From IMG/VR virus record IMGVR_UViG_3300042507_008413, positions 1-42,463 of that record: a DNA stretch of 42,463 nt, one strand, 5' to 3'. A program made the translations under genes and the position numbers. The stretch is from a virus. The notes beneath the pieces are model-generated. The model was given only the letters and a program-made list of their open reading frames with translations, did no database searches and was not told the DNA's origin. This document shows, piece by piece, positions 21,605 through 30,151 of this stretch (its first letter is position 1; each line of letters starts with the position of its first letter).

Positions 21605-21907
21605 TTAGGATTTGGTTTCAAGCTCTTTAATTGCATTAATTATTTTGACACACCCTTCATAAGCTTCATTAGCTTCAAATATTTCTAAATTTTGTTTTAA
21701 AGTTTCTACCATATTAACTCTATCTAAAGTAATATCAAATATTTCACCATCATCAATTACCTCTACTTCTAAAACCGGAATAAATCTTTTACCTGAATTA
21801 AGGTGTTTTAGGGCTTGAGTTACTATAGCTTCTGAGATGCGGAAGTCTTTTTGAAGAAGAATTGATTCGAATTCTTCTATGGTTTGGACTTTAATTAGAG
21901 GCACCAT
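21605..21907 (-). CDS. Hypothetical protein (100 aa), paralogue of 23701-24015
   Basis: ATG at 21907 (TGATG coupling with the upstream stop). It shares with the gene at 23701-24015 the arrangement: strand, helix AIVTQALKHL, strand, then a final helix F-E-A-N-E-A-Y-E-G-C, matching Y-E-A-R-E-D-Y-V-K-C there. A small phage-specific family of unknown role. Confidence 0.65.
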   Translation of the reverse strand: MVPLIKVQTIEEFESILLQKDFRISEAIVTQALKHLNSGKRFIPVLEVEVIDDGEIFDITLDRVNMVETLKQNLEIFEANEAYEGCVKIINAIKELETKS

Positions 21908-22062
21908 CAAAACAAATTTAAAAATTTACCATCCGTTTTCTTTTCTCTAAATTTATCAAATTTTTCTTGCGTATCCAAAAGATTTGTCGCAAGTTTTTCT
22001 AAATGTTTTGACTTAACATTTTGATAATCATTTACTATCTTATCATGTTTTTTGTGTTTCAT
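21907..22062 (-). CDS. Small basic helical protein (51 aa)
   Basis: ATG at 22062, stop coupled to the next start. MKHKKHDKIVNDYQN, then a long helix (KFDKFREKKTDGKF). Family unknown. Confidence 0.5.
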   Translation of the reverse strand: MKHKKHDKIVNDYQNVKSKHLEKLATNLLDTQEKFDKFREKKTDGKFLNLF

Positions 22063-22180
22063 GGTTGGATAGTTTTTTTAATACTAAAAAATTATTAGTA
22101 GTTCTTTTTAATTCATTAAGAATTGATTTTCTACTTTTAGGTTTGTGTTGAAATCCTCTTTTTTTAACAGATCTTGCCAT
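22043..22180 (-). CDS. Small basic protein (45 aa)
   Basis: ATG at 22180, one base after the HNH-gene stop. MARSVKKRGFQHKPKSRKS, very basic, probably nucleic-acid-binding. Overlaps the next gene by 20 nt. Confidence 0.45.
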   Translation of the reverse strand: MARSVKKRGFQHKPKSRKSILNELKRTTNNFLVLKKLSNHETQKT

Positions 22181-22181
22181 T

Positions 22182-22820
22182 TTAAATTCTTGATATTAAG
22201 TCCAAATCATCGTCCTTAGGTGGATCATACAACCCTAATTCTCTAAGACGTTGAATTTGATACTCATCAAGATCAAAATTAACAGCATCAGTAGTGTTAT
22301 TTAGTGGTCTTGAAGTTTCAATTTGCTCTTCGTCCTTGGCACTAAATATATCACCAATTGTTAAAAAATAATGATTATAACAAAGAACTTCTAAATTTTC
22401 TAATCTATAGTTCTTTTTATTATTATCCTTAAAATGAAGTAATAAAGGTATTTTGTAATCTAATATGCGTCTTTCATTAAAACCACACATGTAACATTCT
22501 TCATTTAAATGTCCTTCCTCAAATAATCTTTTTTTAACTTTTTCTGGGTTAAAGTTAGTCATAGGTACACGACCCTCTAATAAATCATTAAGAGCTGGGA
22601 CTTTACGACTATTTTTAAGGAATTTAGGAATACCTTTACCTTGCTGGTTTAAATGTTTGTCAAACAAATTTTTACCACTTTCCTCATCAATATAAAATTT
22701 AGCCCATTTTTTGTAATGAGTATAGGAAAGATTCAACCACCTTGCAGCAGACCTATTAGACTTGGTCTGCGACATGGCAGCTAAAATTTGTTCTTTAGTT
22801 AAGGGTTTAGGTAAGGGCAT
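22182..22820 (-). CDS. HTH-HNH nuclease-like protein
   Basis: 212 residues. Residues about 8-40 form a helix-turn-helix-like unit (TKEQILAAMSQTKSNRSAAR). The core has CYMCGF, then LLLHFKDNNKKNYRLENLEV and LCYNHYF, which together look like an HNH domain with a zinc-binding Cys pair: H, N-N and a closing N-H. Similar HTH-HNH proteins are frequent in phages, as homing-like or packaging-associated nucleases. It overlaps the upstream zinc-finger gene as TAATG, so it is co-expressed with it. Confidence 0.72.
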   Translation of the reverse strand: MPLPKPLTKEQILAAMSQTKSNRSAARWLNLSYTHYKKWAKFYIDEESGKNLFDKHLNQQGKGIPKFLKNSRKVPALNDLLEGRVPMTNFNPEKVKKRLFEEGHLNEECYMCGFNERRILDYKIPLLLHFKDNNKKNYRLENLEVLCYNHYFLTIGDIFSAKDEEQIETSRPLNNTTDAVNFDLDEYQIQRLRELGLYDPPKDDDLDLISRI

Positions 22821-23134
22821 TACTCAAAATCTCCTTCTAGATTTTCAACATCAAAGTTTTGAATGAAGTCTTGTTTTTCATCTTCATCATCAAAGTTAGT
22901 AACTTCATGAATTTGTGGTTTAGAAAAAGCCGGTTCTTTTACTATAAAGTCTATAAACTCGGGTTCATCTAAAATCACAATGTCCGTGTAACTATGATCG
23001 CCTTCGCCTAATTGAACTGTAACCCCGCGTTTACGACCTGAATCGCTGCAATTAACACAAAATTTAGTGTTAGGTAAAATTTCTAAACGTTTAGGATTAA
23101 TAAGTTCTCCACATCCTGAGCACTCTTTATTCAT
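22820..23134 (-). CDS. Zinc-finger protein (DksA/TraR-like C4)
   Basis: 104 residues. Residues 5-30 hold C-S-G-C-G and, after RLEILPNTK, F-C-V-N-C, a four-Cys treble-clef-like finger similar to DksA/TraR. The rest is acidic (FDDEDEKQDF, VENLEGDFE). Suggests a regulator binding RNA polymerase or another protein. Overlaps its neighbours by 3 and 8 nt. Confidence 0.6.
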   Translation of the reverse strand: MNKECSGCGELINPKRLEILPNTKFCVNCSDSGRKRGVTVQLGEGDHSYTDIVILDEPEFIDFIVKEPAFSKPQIHEVTNFDDEDEKQDFIQNFDVENLEGDFE

Positions 23135-23534
23135 CTGTATCAGTTTCTAGTTTTATTATAAAATCATAAAGTTCTCCAGCGGTCTGTATTTTAACTTTAT
23201 TCCCTTCTAAATCAGTAACAATGAGATCATTCTCATCTTCAGCTAAGTGTTGTTCATAAACAAACCAAAGAATTAATTCTGCAACAAGTTCGTCAAAAGT
23301 AAAATTTATAAGACCTTCTAAAGCCTTGGCATACATATCATCCCATGACCAAAGATCCAAATTATATTTATCTTCTACTTCTACTGATCTTATAATAGCT
23401 TTTTGGTAGTTTTCTATAAATAAGATAAAATTCTTTCTTTCTAATTCTTCAGGAGTTAATTGAGTGCCTTCTATTTCTATATCAACACCCAATACTTTTC
23501 TAAAGAGATTTCTAAAATCTTTTTTTGGATTCAT
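23127..23534 (-). CDS. Hypothetical protein (135 aa)
   Basis: Acidic, helical. FRNLFRKVLGVDIEIEGT, then ELERKNFILFIENYQ, and LIVTDLEGNKVKIQTAGELYD. ATG at 23534 shares its A with the preceding stop (TAATG). No recognised family. Confidence 0.6.
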   Translation of the reverse strand: MNPKKDFRNLFRKVLGVDIEIEGTQLTPEELERKNFILFIENYQKAIIRSVEVEDKYNLDLWSWDDMYAKALEGLINFTFDELVAELILWFVYEQHLAEDENDLIVTDLEGNKVKIQTAGELYDFIIKLETDTDE

Positions 23535-23704
23535 TAAAACATTCCTTTTTTACCTACCGCCCAAATTTTAAGAAATTCTTTAAGGGGTAATTGTTTTTGT
23601 TTAGCAAATTCTTTAGCTGCTTCTAGTCTTGAACGTGTAAAATGAGATTTACCTAAAATTTCTTTAGACTCATCTTTACGGATATAATAAAAACAAAAAC
23701 TCAT
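23534..23704 (-). CDS. Small basic protein (56 aa)
   Basis: ATG at 23704 overlaps the upstream stop as ATGA. MSFCFYYIRKDESKEILG, then a basic helix (RLEAAKEFAKQKQL) and a KIWAVGKKG end. Not identified; resembles phage micro-proteins with a tRNA-synthetase-like KIW-x-x-G end only superficially. Confidence 0.5.
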   Translation of the reverse strand: MSFCFYYIRKDESKEILGKSHFTRSRLEAAKEFAKQKQLPLKEFLKIWAVGKKGMF

Positions 23705-24015
23705 AATCTGGATTTTAAGGTTAATAATTCTTTACATTTGACATAATCTTCCCTAGCTTCATAATATTTAATTATTTTATCTAATAAAAATTTGTATTGA
23801 GATTTAGGAAGTTTAACCTTAAAGTTATAAGTGACTAGATCAAATAAAACACATTCACTTTTATTTTTGCGTATTGCCTGTTTTAAAGCTGCTAATGCAT
23901 TTTCTATTACTAAATCACAAAACTCCTCACTTAAAACTAAATTCTCTAAATCTTCTGGGTCATTGTATTTTATGTCTAACTTTAGGGGTATTGAGAGTCT
24001 AGCTGCTGTTTCCAT
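23701..24015 (-). CDS. Hypothetical protein (104 aa), paralogue of 21605-21907
   Basis: ATG at 24015, two bases after the glycosyltransferase stop. Shares architecture with 21605-21907, including the Y-E-A-R-E-D-Y-V-K-C helix. It marks the end of the glycan operon and the start of the small-gene region. Function unknown. Confidence 0.65.
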   Translation of the reverse strand: METAARLSIPLKLDIKYNDPEDLENLVLSEEFCDLVIENALAALKQAIRKNKSECVLFDLVTYNFKVKLPKSQYKFLLDKIIKYYEAREDYVKCKELLTLKSRL

Positions 24016-24017
24016 GT

Positions 24018-24821
24018 TTATAAATATTCTATCTCTAACCCTGGAATCCTATCATATTGATGAACTATACAATATAATTCTCCAGAGTAGGTAAAAACTT
24101 GATTATTCTTTATTACTGGGGGGTTGGATAATAATTTGGAGGTGTATTTAGGTGCAACTTTAGGGTCTAAGGTTGTTCCTAATTGAGCACACCAACTTTC
24201 TTCTAGGGAATTAAAACAAGTTACTTTTTCCCAAGGTTTAGTATTAAGAATTAAATTAAATGCGGCTTGATCGGGTTGGGGGTCATGTTGTGTTCCGACT
24301 AAGCTAAGGTGGAATACACTAAAACAAAGATCCCTAACATAAGAAGATACACCACCAAAAGTTCCGGCATTGAAAATTTCATTGTTTTTATGATTTTCGT
24401 ATAGGTGGGGGTAACAAGTAGCTAAGTTATTATTCCCCCAATCTTCATCTACATACTTAAGACCCTCACTTCCTACTATTATCTTATCAAATTGCATCTT
24501 ATAAACATCCTTTATATGTTTTATAGGATCCCTTTGAAATATTACATCTTTAACATCAGTAACTACAACATACTCATAATCAGAGTGTTGGCTCAAAAAA
24601 TTATAAATGTCTAAAAATCTTTGAACTACTATATGTAATCCCGTAGATTGAGTAACAACTACACTAACATTATTTTCTTTAAGATATTGGAGGGTTTCTT
24701 CAGGAACATCATATACTATAGTTAAAATTTCTCCTGAAAAATGTTTTTTAGCAGATTGAACCCAATGGTGGATTTTATCAGGGGTGTATCGAGTTATGTT
24801 CCCTATCAGTAAGTTTTTCAT
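24018..24821 (-). CDS. Glycosyltransferase (GT-A like, GT8-type DxD)
   Basis: 267 residues. VVVTDVKDVIFQRDP (about 85-100) fits the metal-binding D-x-x-D stretch of GT-A enzymes such as GT8. NAGTFGGVSSYVRDL and DPQPDQAAFNLIL are the usual acceptor-side motifs. The N-terminal MKNLLIGNITRYTPDKI is a nucleotide-sugar-fold strand and helix. It is the last enzyme of the glycan operon and overlaps the upstream gene by 44 nt. Donor and acceptor unknown. Confidence 0.72.
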   Translation of the reverse strand: MKNLLIGNITRYTPDKIHHWVQSAKKHFSGEILTIVYDVPEETLQYLKENNVSVVVTQSTGLHIVVQRFLDIYNFLSQHSDYEYVVVTDVKDVIFQRDPIKHIKDVYKMQFDKIIVGSEGLKYVDEDWGNNNLATCYPHLYENHKNNEIFNAGTFGGVSSYVRDLCFSVFHLSLVGTQHDPQPDQAAFNLILNTKPWEKVTCFNSLEESWCAQLGTTLDPKVAPKYTSKLLSNPPVIKNNQVFTYSGELYCIVHQYDRIPGLEIEYL

Positions 24822-25677
24822 TGAACTTAATTAATTCAGGTTGGAAATTAGAATGGGATTGTTGAGTAAATTCTTCTTTTCTATCTATAAATTTAATTAA
24901 AGACTTTAAATACTCCAACCTAAACTTATTATTTTCAATAACAAGTTCACCTTCAATAACATATTGTTGAGGGTGAATATTATGATGTTTCATTATTCCA
25001 CAGGCATACATGATAAAAGTATCATCTAATCCATAGGGACCTAATGAATCTGGGATGTCAATAAATCTACCTAATTGGGTTGCAATTACAGTACCCCACC
25101 CAGCAAATTTAAACTCAGATATAGGTTTAAGATTAATACTAGAATTAAAAAAGGTACTTTTATAAGGATCTCTGTTAAAATAATTTTCATGAGTTGCTTC
25201 CTCATTGAAAAAACTTTCATTACTAACTACATCCCAAGTAGTGTCCCACATTCTGGTGAGTTGGGGAGTGATAATACATAAAGGATTAGTTACAAGTTCA
25301 ATACTATCAAATATTCTTCTTAATAAAGTATCATTAAAAATAACATCAGTATCCAGATACATAACATAATCAGCATCTGTTGTTCTAAAAGTATGTCGTC
25401 TTAAATCATTACACCCTAAAAACTTACCTTCAGTATCTATCCTTAAAACACACTCGGCCCAATCTTCATTTATTTTAATTAACTCGTGATAGGCTGAGCT
25501 GAAAAAATTTATATCTAGGACTGAAAAGGACCAATCTACTAGATTAGTGTTTAATAAAACCTCAATTCTTACTCTATGATTCTCATTTAGATATTGACTG
25601 GACCTTTTTAACTGGATTAATGTTTGTTCTAAGGCATTAAGTTCGTAAGGTAAAGTGTGAATTATTATATGTAACAT
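24778..25677 (-). CDS. Glycosyltransferase-like protein (GT-A)
   Basis: 299 residues. LDTDVIFND (about 113-121) is a D-x-D metal-binding motif, and LGPYGLDDTF is an acidic acceptor-side motif. An N-terminal fold with VRIEVLLNTNLVDWS suits a Rossmann-like nucleotide-sugar domain. C-terminus is rich in Lys/Glu helices. It overlaps both neighbours. Donor unknown. Confidence 0.65.
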   Translation of the reverse strand: MLHIIIHTLPYELNALEQTLIQLKRSSQYLNENHRVRIEVLLNTNLVDWSFSVLDINFFSSAYHELIKINEDWAECVLRIDTEGKFLGCNDLRRHTFRTTDADYVMYLDTDVIFNDTLLRRIFDSIELVTNPLCIITPQLTRMWDTTWDVVSNESFFNEEATHENYFNRDPYKSTFFNSSINLKPISEFKFAGWGTVIATQLGRFIDIPDSLGPYGLDDTFIMYACGIMKHHNIHPQQYVIEGELVIENNKFRLEYLKSLIKFIDRKEEFTQQSHSNFQPELIKFNEKLTDREHNSIHP

Positions 25678-26441
25678 TATAGTTCAATTAAAGTATGGTC
25701 TTTCAAACCCGTAATAATATCAAATTGCTCCCAGCCTGTAGGGACTTCCCAGTGTTCACAAAGAGTAGGATTTTGAATTACTTCATATCCCCCAAGCATC
25801 ATAACATATTGTAAACTGAAATCAATCCAACCTATAATTTTGTTGATTTTTACTAAATCATCATAATTTTGGTAGAAATGATCTTTACAATCTTCCCAAG
25901 CTTTTATAAATTGTTCTCTATTTACTATAGTCCCCCCACCTGATGCATACCCAGGACAATTATCAACTCCACCATGTTGTTTAGAATAATCAAAAAATTC
26001 TTGATTAATATAATTAGGTCTCATTCTACCTGTTGGGCTAGGAGCTGTAGGGTGAATCGCTATGCTAAAATCATATTGTAAAATAGTAATAGGTTTTAAA
26101 ACAAAATCATCTTCTTCTAAAAGAAGCATATAATAAGAATCTGTTTTTTTGCAGGCCTCATAAAAACCTCTAAACCATTCAAAAGTTGCTTCTTTATCCC
26201 AACACTCTCTACCTACCTGGACATTGCCAAAGTTACCACAATAACCTAGTTGAAAAAGATTAATTGATGTTTTAGCCCCAATTTCAAGACCACGTTGTTG
26301 GTAATTGATTAAATCACCCTCGTAATCTACATTTATAAATAAATCAGCATCCGGGTAGTGTTTTTGGAGGCTTTGGAGAGATTTTATTCCTGAATCTACA
26401 TTTCGATAAGCCCAAAGGTAACCACTGATAATTTTAGTCAT
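25677..26441 (-). CDS. Glycosyltransferase-like protein
   Basis: 254 residues. LLLEEDDFVLKPI (about 105-117) is an acidic motif like the D-x-D of GT-A proteins, preceded by an aromatic FEWFRGFYEACKK helix. GYASGGGTIVNREQF fits a donor-side glycine loop. The start MTKIISGYLWAYRNVDSG is a typical strand. It shares only the A of its ATG with the upstream stop. Donor unknown. Confidence 0.6.
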   Translation of the reverse strand: MTKIISGYLWAYRNVDSGIKSLQSLQKHYPDADLFINVDYEGDLINYQQRGLEIGAKTSINLFQLGYCGNFGNVQVGRECWDKEATFEWFRGFYEACKKTDSYYMLLLEEDDFVLKPITILQYDFSIAIHPTAPSPTGRMRPNYINQEFFDYSKQHGGVDNCPGYASGGGTIVNREQFIKAWEDCKDHFYQNYDDLVKINKIIGWIDFSLQYVMMLGGYEVIQNPTLCEHWEVPTGWEQFDIITGLKDHTLIEL

Positions 26442-27099
26442 GGCGAGTTAAAATATAAAGATCATTAGTTATAGCATTCTTAAATTCATCATCAACCCAT
26501 TGGACATTTTCAGCTCCAACTTGATTAACCATAGGAAGATACCAATTATGCATAGCTACATTTATACCTTCAGGTGGATTAGTTTCCATTTCTTCAATTG
26601 ATGATATAACATTATCTAACATAGAGTAAGGAAACACTACAAAAGTATCATTTACAATAGGTAAATTAGTATACTCAGGTTCTCTCCAAAGAAAATTGAA
26701 TTTAGTAAAATCGAAGTTATATTCTTTAAAGGGATTTTTAAAAAATTTTATATCAAACCTAGTTGAAATAATTAAATCTAAGTCTTGATTTTGAAGAAAA
26801 TTTAAACTATTTAAATAAATAGAAGAAATAGCTTTATATGATCCTACTTTATCACCTCCACCTAAATTATTGTAAGATGGAGGGGCAATAACAAAGTTTT
26901 GAGGTTTATAATCTTGTTCTATCTCTTTTAATTTATCATTATAGTAGGTACAAATATAGAATGATACTTCATGTCCTTCTTCTTTTAATGGGTTAACTAT
27001 CCATGTGTTAAATTCATTTATAGCATCTTTATAGTTTCTATAACGTCCATAAACACCATCATTAAAAGATACACCTACTAAATTAATTCCTATCTTCAC
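26434..27099 (-). CDS. Glycosyltransferase-cluster protein (GTG start)
   Basis: 221 residues starting at GTG 27099; no ATG exists in the frame near it. KIGINLVGVSFND, LIISTRFDIKF and FVVFPYSMLDN give a nucleotide-sugar-like alternation of strands; the R-F-D triad may be the metal motif. Overlaps the acetyltransferase gene by 17 nt. It resembles uncharacterised glycan-cluster proteins. Confidence 0.55.
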   Translation of the reverse strand: MKIGINLVGVSFNDGVYGRYRNYKDAINEFNTWIVNPLKEEGHEVSFYICTYYNDKLKEIEQDYKPQNFVIAPPSYNNLGGGDKVGSYKAISSIYLNSLNFLQNQDLDLIISTRFDIKFFKNPFKEYNFDFTKFNFLWREPEYTNLPIVNDTFVVFPYSMLDNVISSIEEMETNPPEGINVAMHNWYLPMVNQVGAENVQWVDDEFKNAITNDLYILTRHD

Positions 27100-27511
27100 C
27101 CCATTCCATTTTTATATAACTTCTTCCTCTAACAAATCCTCGTTCTCCGGTTTCCTTAAAACCTAGCTGTTTATATAAATCTTTAGCAAAATTGTCACTA
27201 AAGACCCATAAACTAGCATAAGTTTTATCTTTTAAATATTTTTGGTAGGCAGCTTTAGCATATCCTTGTCTTCTATGTAGAGGGTGGATATCACACCCAA
27301 CTTCATCCCCACTTGTTCTTAAATAACCAACTGCTTCTAGGTGTTGATTAATTATAATGTACCAAGGAGATTTTAAATTATCAAACCAATTTTCACATTG
27401 TTCTAAAGTAAACACAGAATTATTTTCCAGATTACGTCTGGTAGAATGATCATTTCTTACTTCTAGTAAAAAAGGTAAATCTTTTTTAGTTAAAGGTCTT
27501 AATGTTACCAT
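27083..27511 (-). CDS. GNAT-family N-acetyltransferase
   Basis: 142 residues. VTLRPLTKKDLPFLLEVRND is the GNAT N-terminal strand-helix, and LHRRQGYAKAAYQKYL contains the R/Q-x-x-G-x-A/G acetyl-CoA loop; SLWVFSDNFAKDLYKQLGF is the classic C-terminal half. The neighbouring aminotransferase suggests N-acetylation of an amino sugar made by the pair. Confidence 0.82.
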   Translation of the reverse strand: MVTLRPLTKKDLPFLLEVRNDHSTRRNLENNSVFTLEQCENWFDNLKSPWYIIINQHLEAVGYLRTSGDEVGCDIHPLHRRQGYAKAAYQKYLKDKTYASLWVFSDNFAKDLYKQLGFKETGERGFVRGRSYIKMEWGEDRN

Positions 27512-28698
27512 CCTTGTTTAATACAATTTACGATATATTCTCTTTCTTCCTCAGTAACCCACCAACCTACAGGAATTGAAACTACTTTACTAATAGTTTT
27601 ATCTAATGTAGGAAGTGAAGACTTATACTCTCTAACTGCAGTGTGTTTATCATTTCTTTCATGTACCTGGGAGGCTACTATGTTGCATTTTTTCATGTGT
27701 TTGTAGAAACCATCTCGATCTTCTACTAACATGGAATAAATCCAAAATGCAGATTCAAACCCCTCTTCACGTTTTAATAAAGTTACTCCAGGTGTATTAG
27801 ATAAATGTTTATCATAATAAGCAGCATTTTCTTGATGCTTTTTTACTAATTCATCAGCATGTTTTAAATTTTCAATTCCTACTGTAGCGCAAACATCATT
27901 CATATGAAATTTAAATCCCCATTCTTCGATATCGGCTTCACATCTAAAATCTTTACGATTAGAATCTCTATCAATTCCATACCAACGAATTAATTTGGCT
28001 CTATTATATAATTCTTGGTGGGGCAAAGTTAAAATACCACCATCAATTGCTGTTATATGTTTAATGGCTTGTAAAGAATACATTACCATATTCCCATGGT
28101 TGCCTAAGTATTTACCTTTATATTTTGAACCAAATGAGTGAGCTCCATCTTCAATTACAGCAGGTTTAAAACCATACATTTGTTGGGCTTTCATTTGAAT
28201 CTTTTTAATTCTATCTAAATCATTTGGATAACCCCCCCAGTGAACTAAAATAATAGCTTTAGTTGTTGGGGTGATTTTACGTTCTAAATCATCTAAATCC
28301 ATATTAAGTGTAGTAGGATCGACATCTACCCACTTAATTTTTAAACCATTAGCTAAAATAGGAAAATTTGAAGCAGTACAAGTAAGAGCAGTAGCTAAAA
28401 CCTCATCACCAGGTTGTAGACCAGGCCAATAGTTTTCGGTAGCTATTACCCCATGATAAACCTGAGTGGTTTTTTTAGGGTTTTTAAGTAAATGAAGAGC
28501 CAAATGTAGTCCTGAAGTTCCAGAGTTTAGAGTAACAAGTTTATCAACTTCAAAGAATGATTGGAGTTGTTTTTCAAATTCATCTACTTTAGGTCCTTGT
28601 CCTATATAACCACTATTTAATACTTTAGCTACTTCATCAGCAGCTGTAGGAGCCATGTGGACTTTAAAAAGTTGTATTGGATTTTTAGGTGTTTTCAT
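27505..28698 (-). CDS. DegT/DnrJ/EryC1/StrS aminotransferase
   Basis: 397 residues, normal for the family. LNSGTSGLHLALHL (PLP-phosphate loop), a VIEDGAHSFGSKYKG stretch (D stacks on PLP), and SLQAIKHITAIDGG with the Schiff-base Lys at about 213. It aminates a keto-sugar nucleotide, for example the product of the nearby 4,6-dehydratase. The following GNAT would acetylate the amine. Overlaps the GNAT start by 7 nt. Confidence 0.88.
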   Translation of the reverse strand: MKTPKNPIQLFKVHMAPTAADEVAKVLNSGYIGQGPKVDEFEKQLQSFFEVDKLVTLNSGTSGLHLALHLLKNPKKTTQVYHGVIATENYWPGLQPGDEVLATALTCTASNFPILANGLKIKWVDVDPTTLNMDLDDLERKITPTTKAIILVHWGGYPNDLDRIKKIQMKAQQMYGFKPAVIEDGAHSFGSKYKGKYLGNHGNMVMYSLQAIKHITAIDGGILTLPHQELYNRAKLIRWYGIDRDSNRKDFRCEADIEEWGFKFHMNDVCATVGIENLKHADELVKKHQENAAYYDKHLSNTPGVTLLKREEGFESAFWIYSMLVEDRDGFYKHMKKCNIVASQVHERNDKHTAVREYKSSLPTLDKTISKVVSIPVGWWVTEEEREYIVNCIKQGW

Positions 28699-28706
28699 AT
28701 TTTTTA

Positions 28707-29411
28707 TTAGGATAATACTTTTTCAGAGATGATATTTCCTTGTGGATCACCCCACCAAAGCCAATTATCTCTAAGTAAAGTAAATTTTAAATCAGGATTT
28801 TTAATAACATTAGATAATAGTCCTGCTTCTTCTACTATTTTAGTCCAGCTTTCTTCAGCCGTATTTAAAATTCTTTTTTTTCTAGATTGTTTTATTAGCT
28901 TATAAAAAACTTCATAATATAAAGTTTCAGCATTTTTTTGATTAGTTATGCAAAGGTTATCATCTAAAAAATTCTCATTACCCGCATGGTGTAAAAAATT
29001 ACCATCAATTAAATCTAAATTTAAAGGATATCCTATTCCTAAATCATAACGACTTCTTATAACTAAATCATATTGGATTTGGGTATCTTTCATTAATTGA
29101 AAAACATTTTGCCAACTGTAAATCATAGGAAATTGTCTAAAACAACTCATCACATCATATTGAGGGAGAGGTCTCGAGGTATCATTATGAGGTAATTTAA
29201 TTCCTTGTTTATATGAAGTAAATTTAAACGGTTCTTGGATATGAATTGACTTAGCATTAGGGTAAAATTGTGAAACTTTTTCCCATTCTTCATCTTTCCA
29301 ACTGTGAAGGTAAACATCAGTATCGTAGTTATCTATAATATGTTTCCAAGTTATATTATAGCCTTCTTCTACTTTTCTAGCTAATCCTGAGAGTAATAAA
29401 GCTACTTTCAT
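28707..29411 (-). CDS. Glycan-cluster protein, paralogue of 39661-40464
   Basis: 234 residues. Starts MKVALLLSGLARKVEEGYN and has DLVIRSRYD at about 116-124, closely paralleling MKTAILLSG... and DLVIRLRTD in the gene at 39661-40464. The R-x-R-x-D motif and the nucleotide-sugar-like N-terminal fold suggest a glycosyltransferase of unclassified type. Such proteins recur in the glycan clusters of marine and freshwater myophages. Confidence 0.6.
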   Translation of the reverse strand: MKVALLLSGLARKVEEGYNITWKHIIDNYDTDVYLHSWKDEEWEKVSQFYPNAKSIHIQEPFKFTSYKQGIKLPHNDTSRPLPQYDVMSCFRQFPMIYSWQNVFQLMKDTQIQYDLVIRSRYDLGIGYPLNLDLIDGNFLHHAGNENFLDDNLCITNQKNAETLYYEVFYKLIKQSRKKRILNTAEESWTKIVEEAGLLSNVIKNPDLKFTLLRDNWLWWGDPQGNIISEKVLS

Positions 29412-30151
29412 TTTCCGTATTTAATTAAATCAACATGTTTAAATAATCCTTCACCATGAGCTACTTTAAAATTTTGTTTAGCCCACCAACGAGAAATATT
29501 ACCTTCAAGAGCAATACCATCCCCAGCAAAAGGTTTTACGCATTCTAAATAAAAATCTTTAGAGTATAAACAGGGATTATTAGTCCAGTTAGCCCATCTT
29601 GAGGTTGTAGTAAAATATTCTCCAGTTTTTTGGATTTTATCTGGGAATTTCTCATAGGGGTCACACCAATGAACTGAATCTAATAAGTGGGGAGAAGTGC
29701 ACTCAATTTCAGAGTCGTAGTAATCTAATTCTCTACCTTGATATTGAAATGAAAAGTGAGGGTACCCTGGGTCTTGTCTATGTCTGTATCTGATGCAATT
29801 AAAATCAGAGTTAGTAATTAGGTTTAATCCTTGGGAGAGTCTAGTAAAGGTTATCTCAGGTGATTCAATAAGTTGCCAATCATGTTCTAAAATCATAACA
29901 TGATCATACTTAGCTTTTTCAGTTAATTCTATAAAACCTTTACCAATACCTATATTGTTAGGTAAACCTAAATAGTTAATATTAAAATGATCTGCTATTT
30001 CTTTATCCCCACTATTAAATTCCTGAAAAAGGATAGTAATATCATCAGTTATATCTAATAAACCATTAATATAATAACTGTATAGGGTATTAACTAAGGT
30101 TTGTCCTGATTTCCAAGATAAGATTCCTATGCTGATAGGTAGTTTTTCCAT
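29408..30151 (-). CDS. Family 2-like glycosyltransferase
   Basis: 247 residues. ISIGILSWKSGQTLVNTL is a GT2 N-terminal strand-helix; MILEHDWQL (about 90-98) replaces D-x-D as E-H-D; FAGDGIALEGNISRW is the acceptor-side region. Overlaps the following gene as ATGA. Probably transfers one sugar to the glycan made by the operon. Confidence 0.7.
   Translation of the reverse strand: MEKLPISIGILSWKSGQTLVNTLYSYYINGLLDITDDITILFQEFNSGDKEIADHFNINYLGLPNNIGIGKGFIELTEKAKYDHVMILEHDWQLIESPEITFTRLSQGLNLITNSDFNCIRYRHRQDPGYPHFSFQYQGRELDYYDSEIECTSPHLLDSVHWCDPYEKFPDKIQKTGEYFTTTSRWANWTNNPCLYSKDFYLECVKPFAGDGIALEGNISRWWAKQNFKVAHGEGLFKHVDLIKYGK

Noticed and set aside
24016-24030. ATATTTATAAACATG before the 24015 start as another regulatory motif
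   Set aside because: It is explained by the last codons and stop (E-Y-L-stop) of the glycosyltransferase.
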